From IMG/VR virus record IMGVR_UViG_3300024999_000282, positions 1-31,357 of that record: DNA of 31,357 nucleotides. The stretch is one strand, 5' to 3'. This document shows, piece after piece, positions 1 through 8,302 of the stretch. Position numbers and translations under genes: made by a program. The notes beneath the pieces were generated by a model. It searched no databases and was not told the DNA's origin. It saw only the letters and a program-made list of their open reading frames with translations. The stretch's first letter is position 1; each line of letters starts with the position of its first letter. The stretch comes from a virus.

Positions 1-1
1 T

Positions 2-2929
2 GACCAGGTGCTGTTCATCAACTCCCGCGGCCGCAAGTTTTTCTACAGCCAGGTGCAGAGCGTGCCGGAGCTGTGGGCCGTGCATCGGCTGGATGAGGGC
101 GGCAAGCCGGTGAGGCGGGCGCTGCGGCTGTTTACCCGGCCGGAAAAGGCGATCGCGTTTGCCGAGGCACGGGAGTACGCCACCACCGTCAAGCACCGAC
201 CGGCCAAGGATGTGGCCGACGCCTGGGAGAAGCGCAAGCTGTATGCCCCAGCCCAGCTGGCCCAGCTCATCAACCAGGCGACCAGAAAGGACCGCCTCTT
301 TGCCGTCATTCCCGGCGCTCAGGAGCTGCTGCGGATTAATGCCTCCCTGAAGAGCTGGATTCTGCTCTCCTCCTTCTTCCATCATATCGCCGGCACCAGG
401 TCGTGGGCTTTGGGCGTTGATCATGGTTGGCGGCCGAAGTCCATTACTGATCCGGTGAGCGGAGAAACGTTCCGGACCGCCGGCCTTAATCCGGTGCGGG
501 CCTATAAGATGGGGGTGCGCAAGATCGAGAACCTGCACCCGCTCATCATGCGCGGGGTCAAGAACGGGCTCACCCTGGGGAACATGCAGGATTGGGATGA
601 GTCGGCCCTGCGGCAGGACTTGGGCTATTCCCGCAAGCTCGCCCGCCATCTTGGACTGGAAGCGGTGGATAAGGCCATGGATAAGGGGGCACGGCTGCGG
701 CAGGGCATGGCTGATTCCCTGTTCAAGCGGTATTTTGCCGGGCTCAAGGCCGAGGCCTTCGCCATGGAGTATGTGCATGAGCTGCAGCGGGCCAAGGAGC
801 GTTTTGAGCGCGGTCAGGGATCGGCTCCGGACGTGGACAAGGTTGCCGAACGGGTAGCCAGGCTGATCAATGAGGATTTCGGCGGCCTGCACCTGCAGCG
901 CATGGGCCGTCACCCGACCCTGCAGAAGATCCTGCGCTTGCTGCTGCTCGCCCCCGACTGGTGTGTCGATGCCAAGACCAGGGCCATGACCAAAGATGGC
1001 TGGCGCTTTTACCATGAGCTGTCGGACGATGATGAGATCATGGCCTTTGACCCGCAAACGCATACCCTGCGATGGTCAAGGCTGAAAGACAAGTATGTCA
1101 ACCAGCACTATGCGGGGAAGATGGTGCAGATCAGGAATGTCAACCGCCACATCATGATGACCCCGGAGCATACCTGTTATGCCCGGAATTTCACCACCGG
1201 CCAGTATGACATTGTTAAGGCGAAAGATTTACAGACGAACCACTTGATTCCGCGTTGTGCGCCGTTTCCGGCTCCAGTTGATAAAACAATTACCGATAAT
1301 CTGGTGAGAACTGTGGGATGGATGGTGACAGACGGCCACGTAAAACCAGTCAGATGGACAAGAAAGGATGGTTCGGTCGGGCACAGCGGGACAGGGAAAA
1401 TAAAGCAGGCAAAACCGCATACGGTCAAGATACTGAAGGATATGGGGTTCTCCTGCTATGTGGACAATTTTGTTTCTGACCATGGGAAATTTGTCTCGCG
1501 GCATCCTGCCTATGTTTTTTCGGTGCCGGCGAAGACCATTTCCGAGATGGAGAAGCTTGGAATCAAAGACAATAATCTGACCTGGGAGTTTTTGCGCAGG
1601 CTGACGGATGAGCAGAGGCAGATCCTTTATGACACGATGATGCTTGGCGACGGCACCGGGCAGAAAAGATTTTGCGGTAAGGAAAAAGAAGTGTTCTTAA
1701 TGACCATGCTGCAGACCATGATGGGGTTGCCGAGCACGTTCTACCAGCAGGAAAAGAACTGCTGGCGGACTAGGTGGATCACCAGGGGCAAAGACATCAG
1801 TTGCTGGGGGCATCACAATAATAAGAGAGAGGTTGATTACTCTGGCACTATATGGTGCCCATCCGTCGATACCGGGTTCTGGTTGGCCGAACGTGAAGGC
1901 CTGATGTTTATTACCGGCAATACTGAAAGCAACTTTCGCATGGTCAGCGGCCTGATACCCAAGGCCAACGAGTGGATATCGAAGATGGTGGGCGATATGC
2001 AGCCCACCCCCGGCATGCGGCCGCACTACAACCGCTTCTTCGCCAAAGTACTGCTGCGGACCGCGGCGTCTACCTTTTTGCTGCAGATTCTGCTCAACGG
2101 CTGGGACGATTCGGAAAAGTTTTGGAAGGAACAGATGAGCGGTGAGAATTTTTATAAGTTCCGCTGGCTGTATGCCGATATCAGCAAGATTTACCAGGCC
2201 CTGGGTATCGACCTGGAAGGCAAGCGCAAGGTTTTCCCATTGGCCGGCCATTTCCTGGACCCGCTCAAACTCTTTGACCCACCACGGCTGATTAAGGGCA
2301 AGGGCAGCCCGATCATGCGGGCCGGTGAGGCGCTGATGGGCGGCACGGACTGGGCGGAGCGGCCGTTTACCGGCTCCAGGGATTTTCTGGCCACCGGCAA
2401 GACGGTGAAGGATTCCCGCTATGCGGCCAAAGAGGGCCCTTACGATCGGCTGCCAGCCACCCTGGTCAACCAGGTGATAAATATGCAGCCGGTACAGGTG
2501 GGATATTTTCTTAAGTGGCTGCAGGGCGAGGAGGACACCCTGTCCGCCCTGCTGCTTTCCGCCGGCGTCGGGGTGCATAACGCCTGGCAGCCACCCATGA
2601 CCGGGCCGGTGCGGCTGGCCGATGACCCGGTCAGCGCGGAGATCGAGCGGTTGACCGCGGCCCAGCTGCTACATATGGGGCCGCCCTCTCGTACCGTGAC
2701 CATCGGCGGGCTGCCGCAGAAGATGGACCGGCCAACCTACGATGATTATGTGCAGCGCAGTTCCGAGCGGGTAAAGGCCAGGCTGCTGCCCCTGGTGCAG
2801 TCGGAGAAATGGCGGAAGTACAGTCAGGAGCAGCAGGCGGAGATCGTCCGCGATGTGATTATCAGCTCGCGCAAGAAGGTGCGGGGAACCATTAAGAGGC
2901 GGACGATCCGGGCCGCCGCAAACAAATAG
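2..2929 (+). CDS. Large phage virion protein (ejection/core-like), interrupted by an intein; 5' end outside window
   Basis: The frame is open from base 2, so the gene probably begins upstream; the first possible start here is GTG at 8 with no clear ribosome-binding site. Numbering from that GTG, 973 residues are visible. Residues 319-638 are an intein (separate entry), leaving about 653 residues of mature protein. The spliced junction would read LLLLAPDW/TESNF, and a long hydrophobic stretch (AASTFLLQILLNGW) follows it. Basic helical segments and a very basic C-terminus (KKVRGTIKRRTIR) resemble the large internal or DNA-ejection proteins of short-tailed phages, but I recognise no specific family. 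It is followed 10 bp later by a membrane-anchored coiled-coil gene and then by fibre genes, which supports a virion role. Late coding is well supported; the exact function is inferred. Confidence 0.8.
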   Translation, partial: DQVLFINSRGRKFFYSQVQSVPELWAVHRLDEGGKPVRRALRLFTRPEKAIAFAEAREYATTVKHRPAKDVADAWEKRKLYAPAQLAQLINQATRKDRLFAVIPGAQELLRINASLKSWILLSSFFHHIAGTRSWALGVDHGWRPKSITDPVSGETFRTAGLNPVRAYKMGVRKIENLHPLIMRGVKNGLTLGNMQDWDESALRQDLGYSRKLARHLGLEAVDKAMDKGARLRQGMADSLFKRYFAGLKAEAFAMEYVHELQRAKERFERGQGSAPDVDKVAERVARLINEDFGGLHLQRMGRHPTLQKILRLLLLAPDWCVDAKTRAMTKDGWRFYHELSDDDEIMAFDPQTHTLRWSRLKDKYVNQHYAGKMVQIRNVNRHIMMTPEHTCYARNFTTGQYDIVKAKDLQTNHLIPRCAPFPAPVDKTITDNLVRTVGWMVTDGHVKPVRWTRKDGSVGHSGTGKIKQAKPHTVKILKDMGFSCYVDNFVSDHGKFVSRHPAYVFSVPAKTISEMEKLGIKDNNLTWEFLRRLTDEQRQILYDTMMLGDGTGQKRFCGKEKEVFLMTMLQTMMGLPSTFYQQEKNCWRTRWITRGKDISCWGHHNNKREVDYSGTIWCPSVDTGFWLAEREGLMFITGNTESNFRMVSGLIPKANEWISKMVGDMQPTPGMRPHYNRFFAKVLLRTAASTFLLQILLNGWDDSEKFWKEQMSGENFYKFRWLYADISKIYQALGIDLEGKRKVFPLAGHFLDPLKLFDPPRLIKGKGSPIMRAGEALMGGTDWAERPFTGSRDFLATGKTVKDSRYAAKEGPYDRLPATLVNQVINMQPVQVGYFLKWLQGEEDTLSALLLSAGVGVHNAWQPPMTGPVRLADDPVSAEIERLTAAQLLHMGPPSRTVTIGGLPQKMDRPTYDDYVQRSSERVKARLLPLVQSEKWRKYSQEQQAEIVRDVIISSRKKVRGTIKRRTIRAAANK
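962..1921 (+). other. Intein with LAGLIDADG homing endonuclease domain
   Basis: A 320-residue protein-splicing element lies in frame inside the virion protein. It begins at Cys319 (block A: CVDAKTRAMTKDGW). Block B has TPEH with His388. Two dodecapeptide-type endonuclease motifs follow, VGWMVTDGH (Asp442) and DTMMLGDGTG (Asp548), so both acidic metal ligands are present. The C-terminal blocks read WCPSVDTGFWLA and then FITGN, ending at Asn638, with Thr639 as the +1 nucleophile. The residue before the terminal Asn is Gly rather than the usual His; as I recall, a group of phage inteins ends this way. The insert, especially about 1200-1860, looks more AT-rich than its flanks. Splicing and homing are inferred from the intact motifs. 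Confidence 0.93.
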
Positions 2930-2939
2930 GGAGGACCCT

Positions 2940-3434
2940 TTGGAGCCAGGTATATGGTCGAAAATCGTGGAGGCTGCTCTGCTGGTGGCGGTCACCGGCG
3001 GCGGATTCGGGCTCAGTGTCAGCATGATCAAGGATCATCTGACGGCCACGGAAAAACGGATGAAAGAGGATAGCGGCCTAACGGAACAGCGCCTGCAGGA
3101 AAAGATCGGCATGATCAAGGATCATCTGACGGCCACGGAAAAACGGATGAAAGAGGAGGTTGGCAGCACGGAAAAGTGCCTGAAAGAGGAGGTTGGCAGC
3201 ACGGAAAAGCGCCTGAAAGAGGAGGTTGGCAAGCTGCAACAAGAAAGTGGGGCGGCGGTGAAGGAGTTAAACGAGTATGTGGCGGACCTGTACGAGAAGC
3301 ATCACGGCTGTCGGGCCGAGCTGCCCAATGTGTTTGCCAAGGTGCACGCAGTGGAGAGACTGGAGGCCTCCCATGATGATCTGGAGAGGAAGGTATCATA
3401 TATGCAGGGCCGGCAGAACGGCAGCCTGCAGTGA
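2940..3434 (+). CDS. Membrane-anchored coiled-coil phage protein with internal repeats
   Basis: The product has 164 residues. TTG at 2940 is chosen because GGGAGG ends six bases upstream and the previous stop is just before it. Residues about 9-28 (VEAALLVAVTGGGFGLSV) form one hydrophobic segment. The rest, to about residue 100, is charged coiled coil built from repeats. A 29-residue unit beginning MIKDHLTATEKRMKE occurs twice, followed by an 11-residue unit (EEVGSTEKRLK type) in tandem, which is a hendecad pattern. Cys residues occur in the repeat and in the C-terminal part (HHGCRAEL). It sits between a large virion protein and fibre genes, so it may be a virion-associated or lysis-related protein. 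The family is not recognised. Confidence 0.75.
   Translation: MEPGIWSKIVEAALLVAVTGGGFGLSVSMIKDHLTATEKRMKEDSGLTEQRLQEKIGMIKDHLTATEKRMKEEVGSTEKCLKEEVGSTEKRLKEEVGKLQQESGAAVKELNEYVADLYEKHHGCRAELPNVFAKVHAVERLEASHDDLERKVSYMQGRQNGSLQ
3023..3230 (+). repeat. Nested direct repeats encoding coiled coil
   Basis: A 48-bp sequence at 3023-3070 recurs exactly at 3110-3157, an offset of 87 bp or 29 codons. Immediately after, a 33-bp (11-codon) unit starting GAGGAGGTTGGCAGC begins at 3153 and 3186 and partly again at 3219. Both periods are multiples of three, so the repeats stay in frame and change the length of the coiled coil. Confidence 0.95.
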
Positions 3435-3461
3435 GTATAATTTCAAGTAAGGAGATAGGTT

Positions 3462-3908
3462 ATGCCGACGTATCACAACGATTCAACGAAGATCTACACC
3501 CTGAACACCGGTCTGCTGGAGGCAGGCAGCGAGTTTTTCCGGCCGGGCAACACGGTGCAAACCAGGGAGCTGCTGGACAGCCTGCCGGATGTGGTGCGTA
3601 CGGCGGATACACCCTATGCCCATGAGTCAAGAACGATTAGCACCGATGACACCATGACTCCATGGGTGTGGACGCCGAAAGGGGAACATGTGCTGATTCT
3701 GGGCGGCGACTGGCAGGGAGTGGTGACCGTGCAGCGCGCCATCGCTTCTGACGGCAGCGACGCGGTATTGGCAGGGGAGTTCACTTCTGATGAGCCCAGT
3801 CAGGTGCACGCCCTGGCAGAAAATATTGGTGCCTATTATCGATATGGTTTTCTGGCCACTGGGTTGTCAAGCGGTAGCCTGAATGGCAATATGCAGGTAG
3901 GTGAATAA
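3462..3908 (+). CDS. Small phage virion-region protein, unknown function
   Basis: The product has 148 residues. ATG at 3462 is preceded by AAGGAGATAGGTT, a strong ribosome-binding site. The sequence looks beta-rich and globular (TPKGEHVLILGGDW, VVTVQRAIASDGSDAVLAG) with no signal peptide or membrane segment. Its TAA overlaps the ATG of the tail-fibre gene (TAATG), so the two are probably translationally coupled. A small protein just ahead of the fibre may be a fibre adaptor, a head-tail joining protein or a head decoration protein; I cannot choose between these from sequence. Confidence 0.8.
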   Translation: MPTYHNDSTKIYTLNTGLLEAGSEFFRPGNTVQTRELLDSLPDVVRTADTPYAHESRTISTDDTMTPWVWTPKGEHVLILGGDWQGVVTVQRAIASDGSDAVLAGEFTSDEPSQVHALAENIGAYYRYGFLATGLSSGSLNGNMQVGE

Positions 3909-6900
3909 TGAAAATTCTGGTATGGGAAGATCCTGCAAATGTAGTTGGTCACGGCGGCTCATTACGTACCATCATCCTGAATATGTGCCCACATCTGGCG
4001 GATGAGGATGTGATTGTCTGTTATGCCGGAGAAACAAATCCGGCATTCCCATCCTGGACCGCCTCTTTTACTGACGCTGGGTATGCGACAGTGGCAAGTT
4101 ATGCAGCTGCTGAAGGTTTCGCTATCGTCAATCGATCGTACACATCCAGTAGCCGTATGCTTGATTTCGAAGACGCCGGTGTGCCCATTGTCCATGCCTG
4201 TACCGGCGAGGTGGGCAACGGACCCGGCTGGTGCTGTTTTGTTGGTCGTGATTATTTTGACCTGAGCACCACCAGTGCAGCGTCGAATGCCTTGGATTTC
4301 AAAATCCAGTATGACGGTACCCTGTCGGCTGGGACAGCCACAGTAACTGGCCACCTTGCCAATCTGTTGTATAATCACTCGACCTGGAATTTCTCCGATG
4401 CTCGCCAGGCTTTGCGACAAACAGCCAGTGACTATGACACCAGTTGGACCAACGCCAAGGGGTACGGCTATATCGATTACGTCGCAGCCAATGCTTTAGC
4501 TGATGTGGCCTTGGTTATCCCCACTCCCGGCGATCTGCGTGTGACGGTCAACAATGTGCTGCCCGCAGTATATGCATCCTGGTCAAATCTGCCGGCATCA
4601 GTAGCCACATATACTGCCACGAAACTCGTACTGTTTGCCGCGTTGCCTGATAATTCCACCTCTATCGCCAGTGGCACCCTGCTGTACGAGGGGCCGTTGC
4701 TTGATTACACCTGGGACAGTTCGTCAGTCGTACCGCCCACGGTAGGCACGCATTTCCTGGCGGTCTATGCGGTAGATGATCAGGCCGGCACATCACGACT
4801 GGAGACATATGGACCGCTCTCCCTGGAAACCGTATTGGTCGAGTCGCGCAACTGGTTTGTGGACAATGAGTTGGTGGCCGCGGTGCAAGACGGCCTATCC
4901 TGGGAAACGGCATACACCAGTTATGAGGCAGTCAAAGCGGTGTCTGCTGTTCAGGATAGCATTTATGTCAAAGCAACCGACACGCCTTATTTCATGTCTA
5001 CTGCAATGGCCACTGCAGCATTTACGTATGGGGACGCCACAGGTTCTGGCACGGAACGCGGTAAGAAACGGGCTGTTGTCTTGAGTGCGGCCACTGGGTT
5101 GATGAGTGTGGCATCCCTGGTGCCCGCTACTGAATACCCATCTTTGTACAATTTTGCTGGAGCATCCTCAGTGCTGCTTGCTGGATTGCACGATGGGAAA
5201 AAACTGGTCAGACTGCTGACTAAAGCCACCAGTGTAGAGGATTGCTTGGCCACACCAGGATCATGGCTATATGATGGGGTAACACATAAAAATTTCCTTA
5301 ACCCTGCCGGACTCGGCCCGCAGTATTTTGTGGTTTGCAGCGATGGAGGGTTTTATGCCAGGTCAAATGGTGGCATCATGGTCGGGATTGACTTCATGTT
5401 CCATTTTCCCGGAGCCTCCTATACCGATTTGGCCAGTCCCGTTCTCTGGGAGGACGTGACTGTCTCCTACTGCCGTTCCGGTCCATACGCCTATGCCAAT
5501 TCGTCGCCCCATGGAATTACTCTGCGGCGAGTGACATCTCGGCAGGTGGGCGGCAGTTCCGGTAGTAAGGCATTTGATTTCACCAGCCGAGCCACAACAC
5601 CTGGTGCCAGGATCAGGGCGGAATATTGCCTGGCTGAAAATTGCGGGGTTTCTGACACGCAGGATGGTCTTGGTAGCAGCCCTGTTTCGGGCTTTACCGT
5701 GGCGCACAATGAGTTGGCGGTATACGCTCATTATGGGGTAGAGCTGGTGAACAGCACTGCACGTAACTGCAGCGGCGACCGTTTTAAACAAACAGGTATA
5801 AACGGCAAGCTGTTTGTGGAAAATTGCCATGGCACCGGCGTTATTAACTATGGTTCTGCAGATTTTAATCAAGCAGTCAGTACAGCCACAGTGACCTGTG
5901 TGAATAACCGGGCTGGTAGTATTATTCCCTATGCTGGCACCTGGGAGGCCAACAAAGGCACAGGGGCGGCAGAGAACAATGAAGTGGAACTGGCAGCCTC
6001 TGCAGTGGCCGGAATTCATGATCAGGCCACACCGGCGTTGGATATTCACGGTAAAAGTGTTTACACCCTGCCTGATGTTGGCGCCGTGCAGATCAGCGGG
6101 CCGCTGTATTTCCATGGTAGCGCACCGGCCGGTGGTAACGGAACCATGTCGCGGCCGTTCAATGCCCTGACTGACTACGCGCTTACCGGATTGCGTGCCG
6201 GTGCTGAACTGATGTTTGCCGGTGCACTTGGTGTGCTGGACCTGTCTGGCTGTGCCGATACTGGGAGCAAATCCGTTACTCCCTGGCCGAATAAGACGGG
6301 ATCATTGGCCGGATTTATTGGCGGAGTAAACGATACATTTCTCTTCTCCAGCCGGCAAGGTGCAGATCGCGGTATGTTTAAATCAATCTGGAGAAAAAAG
6401 ACTATGGGTGACGATGGGTTGTGGCGGAGTGTGGTCAATGAGGCGGTGGATTTTACGGCTCTGCCGGTTGCCGCCGTGAATAGTGGTCGGGTGATGCGGT
6501 GCAATCCACTGGTCGCCGGGCAACCCTATTTCTGGGTCTGTTCTGACGGGCAGTTCTGGCGACCGTTCAACGGCAGTGTCGTGCTGTACACCCAGGCTGA
6601 TGATATTGTATTCACCACGGCAGCCGGGGAGCAGATCGGCATCACGATACCGATTCCGGCTGGTATGCTGGCAGACAATCGTTCGGCATTACGCTGCTGG
6701 TGGGGTATGCAACATGAAGGCGGGGCAACTGACACAGTAACAACCAGAATGCGATTTGGATTAAATAATGACATAACCGACACTGCACTTTTTCAATTAG
6801 CTTTAGTAACTACTGGTCTTTCTGGTGGGGTGCAGAATCAGGCCAGCCGCGTGTCTCCGACCTCTATCCGTAAAATAGGTGCTGCCGGCGTTGCTTCTGC

Positions 6901-7069
6901 TGTTTCTTTATCTGTTGCGTCGGCCATAGGCCGGCAAGCTGCTATTACCATCGGTGATACTAATAATCCGACCGTGACAAATTATGTTAATGTGACCTGT
7001 CAGCTTACTGCAGGTGGTAGCACTGAGTACGGCATAATTAATGGCTATACCCTGAAGTGGATGGGGTGA
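3908..7069 (+). CDS. Beta-helix tail fibre / tailspike protein with a subtilase-like N-terminal domain
   Basis: The product has 1053 residues and starts at the ATG overlapping the upstream stop. Residues about 1-200 resemble a subtilisin-like fold without an obvious catalytic triad: the segment at about 138-198 (VTGHLANLLYNHSTW... GYGYIDYVAANAL) matches the C-terminal helices of S8 peptidases, but there is no GTSMAxPH motif. A fibronectin-III-like part follows at about 200-310. Near 314 a segment of the type NWFVDN...DGLSWETAY marks the start of a right-handed parallel beta-helix. A second such start (GSAPAGGNGTMSRPF) lies near 735. Two related modules carry PQYFVVCSDGGFYAR and PYFWVCSDGQFWRPF. 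The last about 170 residues are probably a receptor-binding head. This is the host-recognition protein; enzymatic cleavage of surface glycans is possible but no active site is identified. Confidence 0.85.
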   Translation: MKILVWEDPANVVGHGGSLRTIILNMCPHLADEDVIVCYAGETNPAFPSWTASFTDAGYATVASYAAAEGFAIVNRSYTSSSRMLDFEDAGVPIVHACTGEVGNGPGWCCFVGRDYFDLSTTSAASNALDFKIQYDGTLSAGTATVTGHLANLLYNHSTWNFSDARQALRQTASDYDTSWTNAKGYGYIDYVAANALADVALVIPTPGDLRVTVNNVLPAVYASWSNLPASVATYTATKLVLFAALPDNSTSIASGTLLYEGPLLDYTWDSSSVVPPTVGTHFLAVYAVDDQAGTSRLETYGPLSLETVLVESRNWFVDNELVAAVQDGLSWETAYTSYEAVKAVSAVQDSIYVKATDTPYFMSTAMATAAFTYGDATGSGTERGKKRAVVLSAATGLMSVASLVPATEYPSLYNFAGASSVLLAGLHDGKKLVRLLTKATSVEDCLATPGSWLYDGVTHKNFLNPAGLGPQYFVVCSDGGFYARSNGGIMVGIDFMFHFPGASYTDLASPVLWEDVTVSYCRSGPYAYANSSPHGITLRRVTSRQVGGSSGSKAFDFTSRATTPGARIRAEYCLAENCGVSDTQDGLGSSPVSGFTVAHNELAVYAHYGVELVNSTARNCSGDRFKQTGINGKLFVENCHGTGVINYGSADFNQAVSTATVTCVNNRAGSIIPYAGTWEANKGTGAAENNEVELAASAVAGIHDQATPALDIHGKSVYTLPDVGAVQISGPLYFHGSAPAGGNGTMSRPFNALTDYALTGLRAGAELMFAGALGVLDLSGCADTGSKSVTPWPNKTGSLAGFIGGVNDTFLFSSRQGADRGMFKSIWRKKTMGDDGLWRSVVNEAVDFTALPVAAVNSGRVMRCNPLVAGQPYFWVCSDGQFWRPFNGSVVLYTQADDIVFTTAAGEQIGITIPIPAGMLADNRSALRCWWGMQHEGGATDTVTTRMRFGLNNDITDTALFQLALVTTGLSGGVQNQASRVSPTSIRKIGAAGVASAVSLSVASAIGRQAAITIGDTNNPTVTNYVNVTCQLTAGGSTEYGIINGYTLKWMG

Positions 7070-7103
7070 TGTGTGGTTGTTTCAGGTCAGGCTGGAAATG
7101 ACA

Positions 7104-7122
7104 TGCGAATTTGTGCGAATTT
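7104..7122 (+). other. Putative integrase arm-type sites (left arm of attP)
   Basis: TGCGAATTT occurs at 7104-7112 and again at 7114-7122, start to start 10 bp or about one helical turn. A third copy lies inverted on the other side of the att core. Placement and spacing are as expected for arm sites bound by a tyrosine integrase N-terminal domain; binding itself is inferred. Confidence 0.6.
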
Positions 7123-7171
7123 TCTTGTTAAAATTTTTCTTAGATTTACGGTGTAACTTGTTGATTTTATG

Positions 7172-7217
7172 TGGTGCCCCCGGCAGGAATCGGACCTGCG
7201 GCACCAGGATTAGGAAA
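7172..7217 (-). other. attP: attP core: 3' part of a tRNA-Arg(CCU) gene
   Basis: Read on the minus strand, this 46-bp segment is the 3' part of a tRNA. It has the anticodon-loop remnant CCTAA, the anticodon-stem 3' side, a T-arm with perfect stem GCAGG/CCTGC, the acceptor 3' strand CGGGGGC, discriminator A and encoded CCA. It resembles tRNA-Arg(CCU), a common phage attachment target. No matching 5' half (GCCCCCG) exists upstream on that strand, so this is not a full tRNA gene. The integrase gene begins 62 bp away and phage genes lie on both sides, so it is attP, not a host-phage junction. Confidence 0.85.
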
Positions 7218-7265
7218 TAGGTTTGCGGTTGTATCTTGTTGTTGTTGCGTAATTTGTTGCATGTA

Positions 7266-7274
7266 AAATTCGCA
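7266..7274 (-). other. Putative integrase arm-type site (right arm of attP)
   Basis: AAATTCGCA is the exact reverse complement of the 9-bp unit found twice at 7104-7122. It lies between the att core and the 3' end of the integrase gene. The symmetric layout supports a role in integrase binding. Confidence 0.5.
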
Positions 7275-7279
7275 GGCTG

Positions 7280-8302
7280 CTAATCGCGCAGCTTCTCTAC
7301 CTCCTGGCGGACGAAGTCCTGCCGGATGTGGGTGTAGATTTTGTTGGTCGTTTCGATGCTGGCGTGGCCAGCCAGTTGCTGCAGGGCGTGGGCGTTGACG
7401 CCGCGTTCCGCGGCCAGGGACAGAAAGGTGTGGCGCAGCAGGTGGTGGTGGACATTGCGCTCGATCCCCGCCGCCTGCGCCGCCCTGGCCAAAGCCTTCC
7501 TGATGCGGTAGAACGGTTTGCCTGTTTTGCCGTTAATGCTGAGGAAGCCGGATGGTCTGTGCTCCAGGGCGGCCAGCAGTTCCCTTTCCAGCCGGTCCGT
7601 GGTCCACGGGATGATCCGGTATTTCGAGCCCTTGCCCAGGATGGTGATGGTCCGCAGGTGCTCGTTGATGTTCTCGGCCCGCAGCTGCAGGGCCTCGCTG
7701 ATCCGCAGGCCGGCGTCTACCATGAGCAGGTAGATAAGCCGATATGCCGGCTCGATGGCCTGGTAGATGGCGGTGGCCTGCCGGCTGGTGAGCGGGTGTT
7801 TCGGCTCGGCCTGGGTGCGTTTCTGCGGGAAGAGAGGGAATGAGAAGGCGAGGGGTTGACAGTGGCCAGCCCTGACCGCCCATTTAATCAGGCTGTTCAG
7901 GATGGACAGCTCTTTGTTGATGGTTCTCGGCTTGACGCCTTCGTCCAGCCGTTTTTTTTTGTATTGATTGACCAGGGTTATGGACAGGGCCTGCGGCTGA
8001 TGCAGGCCGAAGAAGGCAACAAGCTGGGCGCTGAAAACCGATCTGGTGTCCAGCATGGTGGTTTCGGCCACTTCGTTCTCATAAAATTTATAGAAGTCAA
8101 GAACCAGATCCTTGATGCGCGGCGCGGAGTGGATCACCTCAGTTTTGCCTGACGTTTGCCGCACCGTTCTTTCGTATTCGGCGGCGGCGTCGAAGGAGCC
8201 GGTGAACGGGATGTAGGTGCGGTTTTTGCCGTAGCCGATGACGACATACCAATGCCGGCCAGGTTCTTTTTTACTTTTGGTCGGGTGGGGGATGACACTC
8301 AT
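7280..8302 (-). CDS. int: Phage tyrosine integrase
   Basis: A site-specific recombinase of 340 residues that would insert the phage at the tRNA-Arg site next to its 3' end. An N-terminal arm-binding domain (about 1-60) is followed by a SAM-like core-binding domain (about 62-145). The catalytic domain has Arg200 (GLRISEALQL), Lys224/Lys227 in a beta-hairpin (GKGSKYR), H287-x-x-R290 (HLLRHTF), His313 (LAGHAS) and the nucleophile Tyr323 (NKIYTH), a complete set. The start ATG overlaps the stop of the upstream secreted-protein gene by four bases, so translation is probably coupled. It is the last gene of the operon headed by the cI repressor. Confidence 0.97.
   Translation of the reverse strand: MSVIPHPTKSKKEPGRHWYVVIGYGKNRTYIPFTGSFDAAAEYERTVRQTSGKTEVIHSAPRIKDLVLDFYKFYENEVAETTMLDTRSVFSAQLVAFFGLHQPQALSITLVNQYKKKRLDEGVKPRTINKELSILNSLIKWAVRAGHCQPLAFSFPLFPQKRTQAEPKHPLTSRQATAIYQAIEPAYRLIYLLMVDAGLRISEALQLRAENINEHLRTITILGKGSKYRIIPWTTDRLERELLAALEHRPSGFLSINGKTGKPFYRIRKALARAAQAAGIERNVHHHLLRHTFLSLAAERGVNAHALQQLAGHASIETTNKIYTHIRQDFVRQEVEKLRD

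Noticed and set aside
1697-2578. 293-codon minus-strand frame
   Set aside because: Antisense to the intein-containing virion gene; composition is that of a shadow frame.
3023-3230. CRISPR-like array
   Set aside because: The repeats are in frame within a coding region, have no unique spacers and encode coiled coil.
3908-7069. Diversity-generating retroelement acting on the tail fibre
   Set aside because: No reverse transcriptase gene or template/variable repeat pair was found in the window.
7172-7260. Complete tRNA gene
   Set aside because: Only the 3' part is present. No 5' acceptor strand, D-arm or full anticodon stem can be found upstream on the minus strand.
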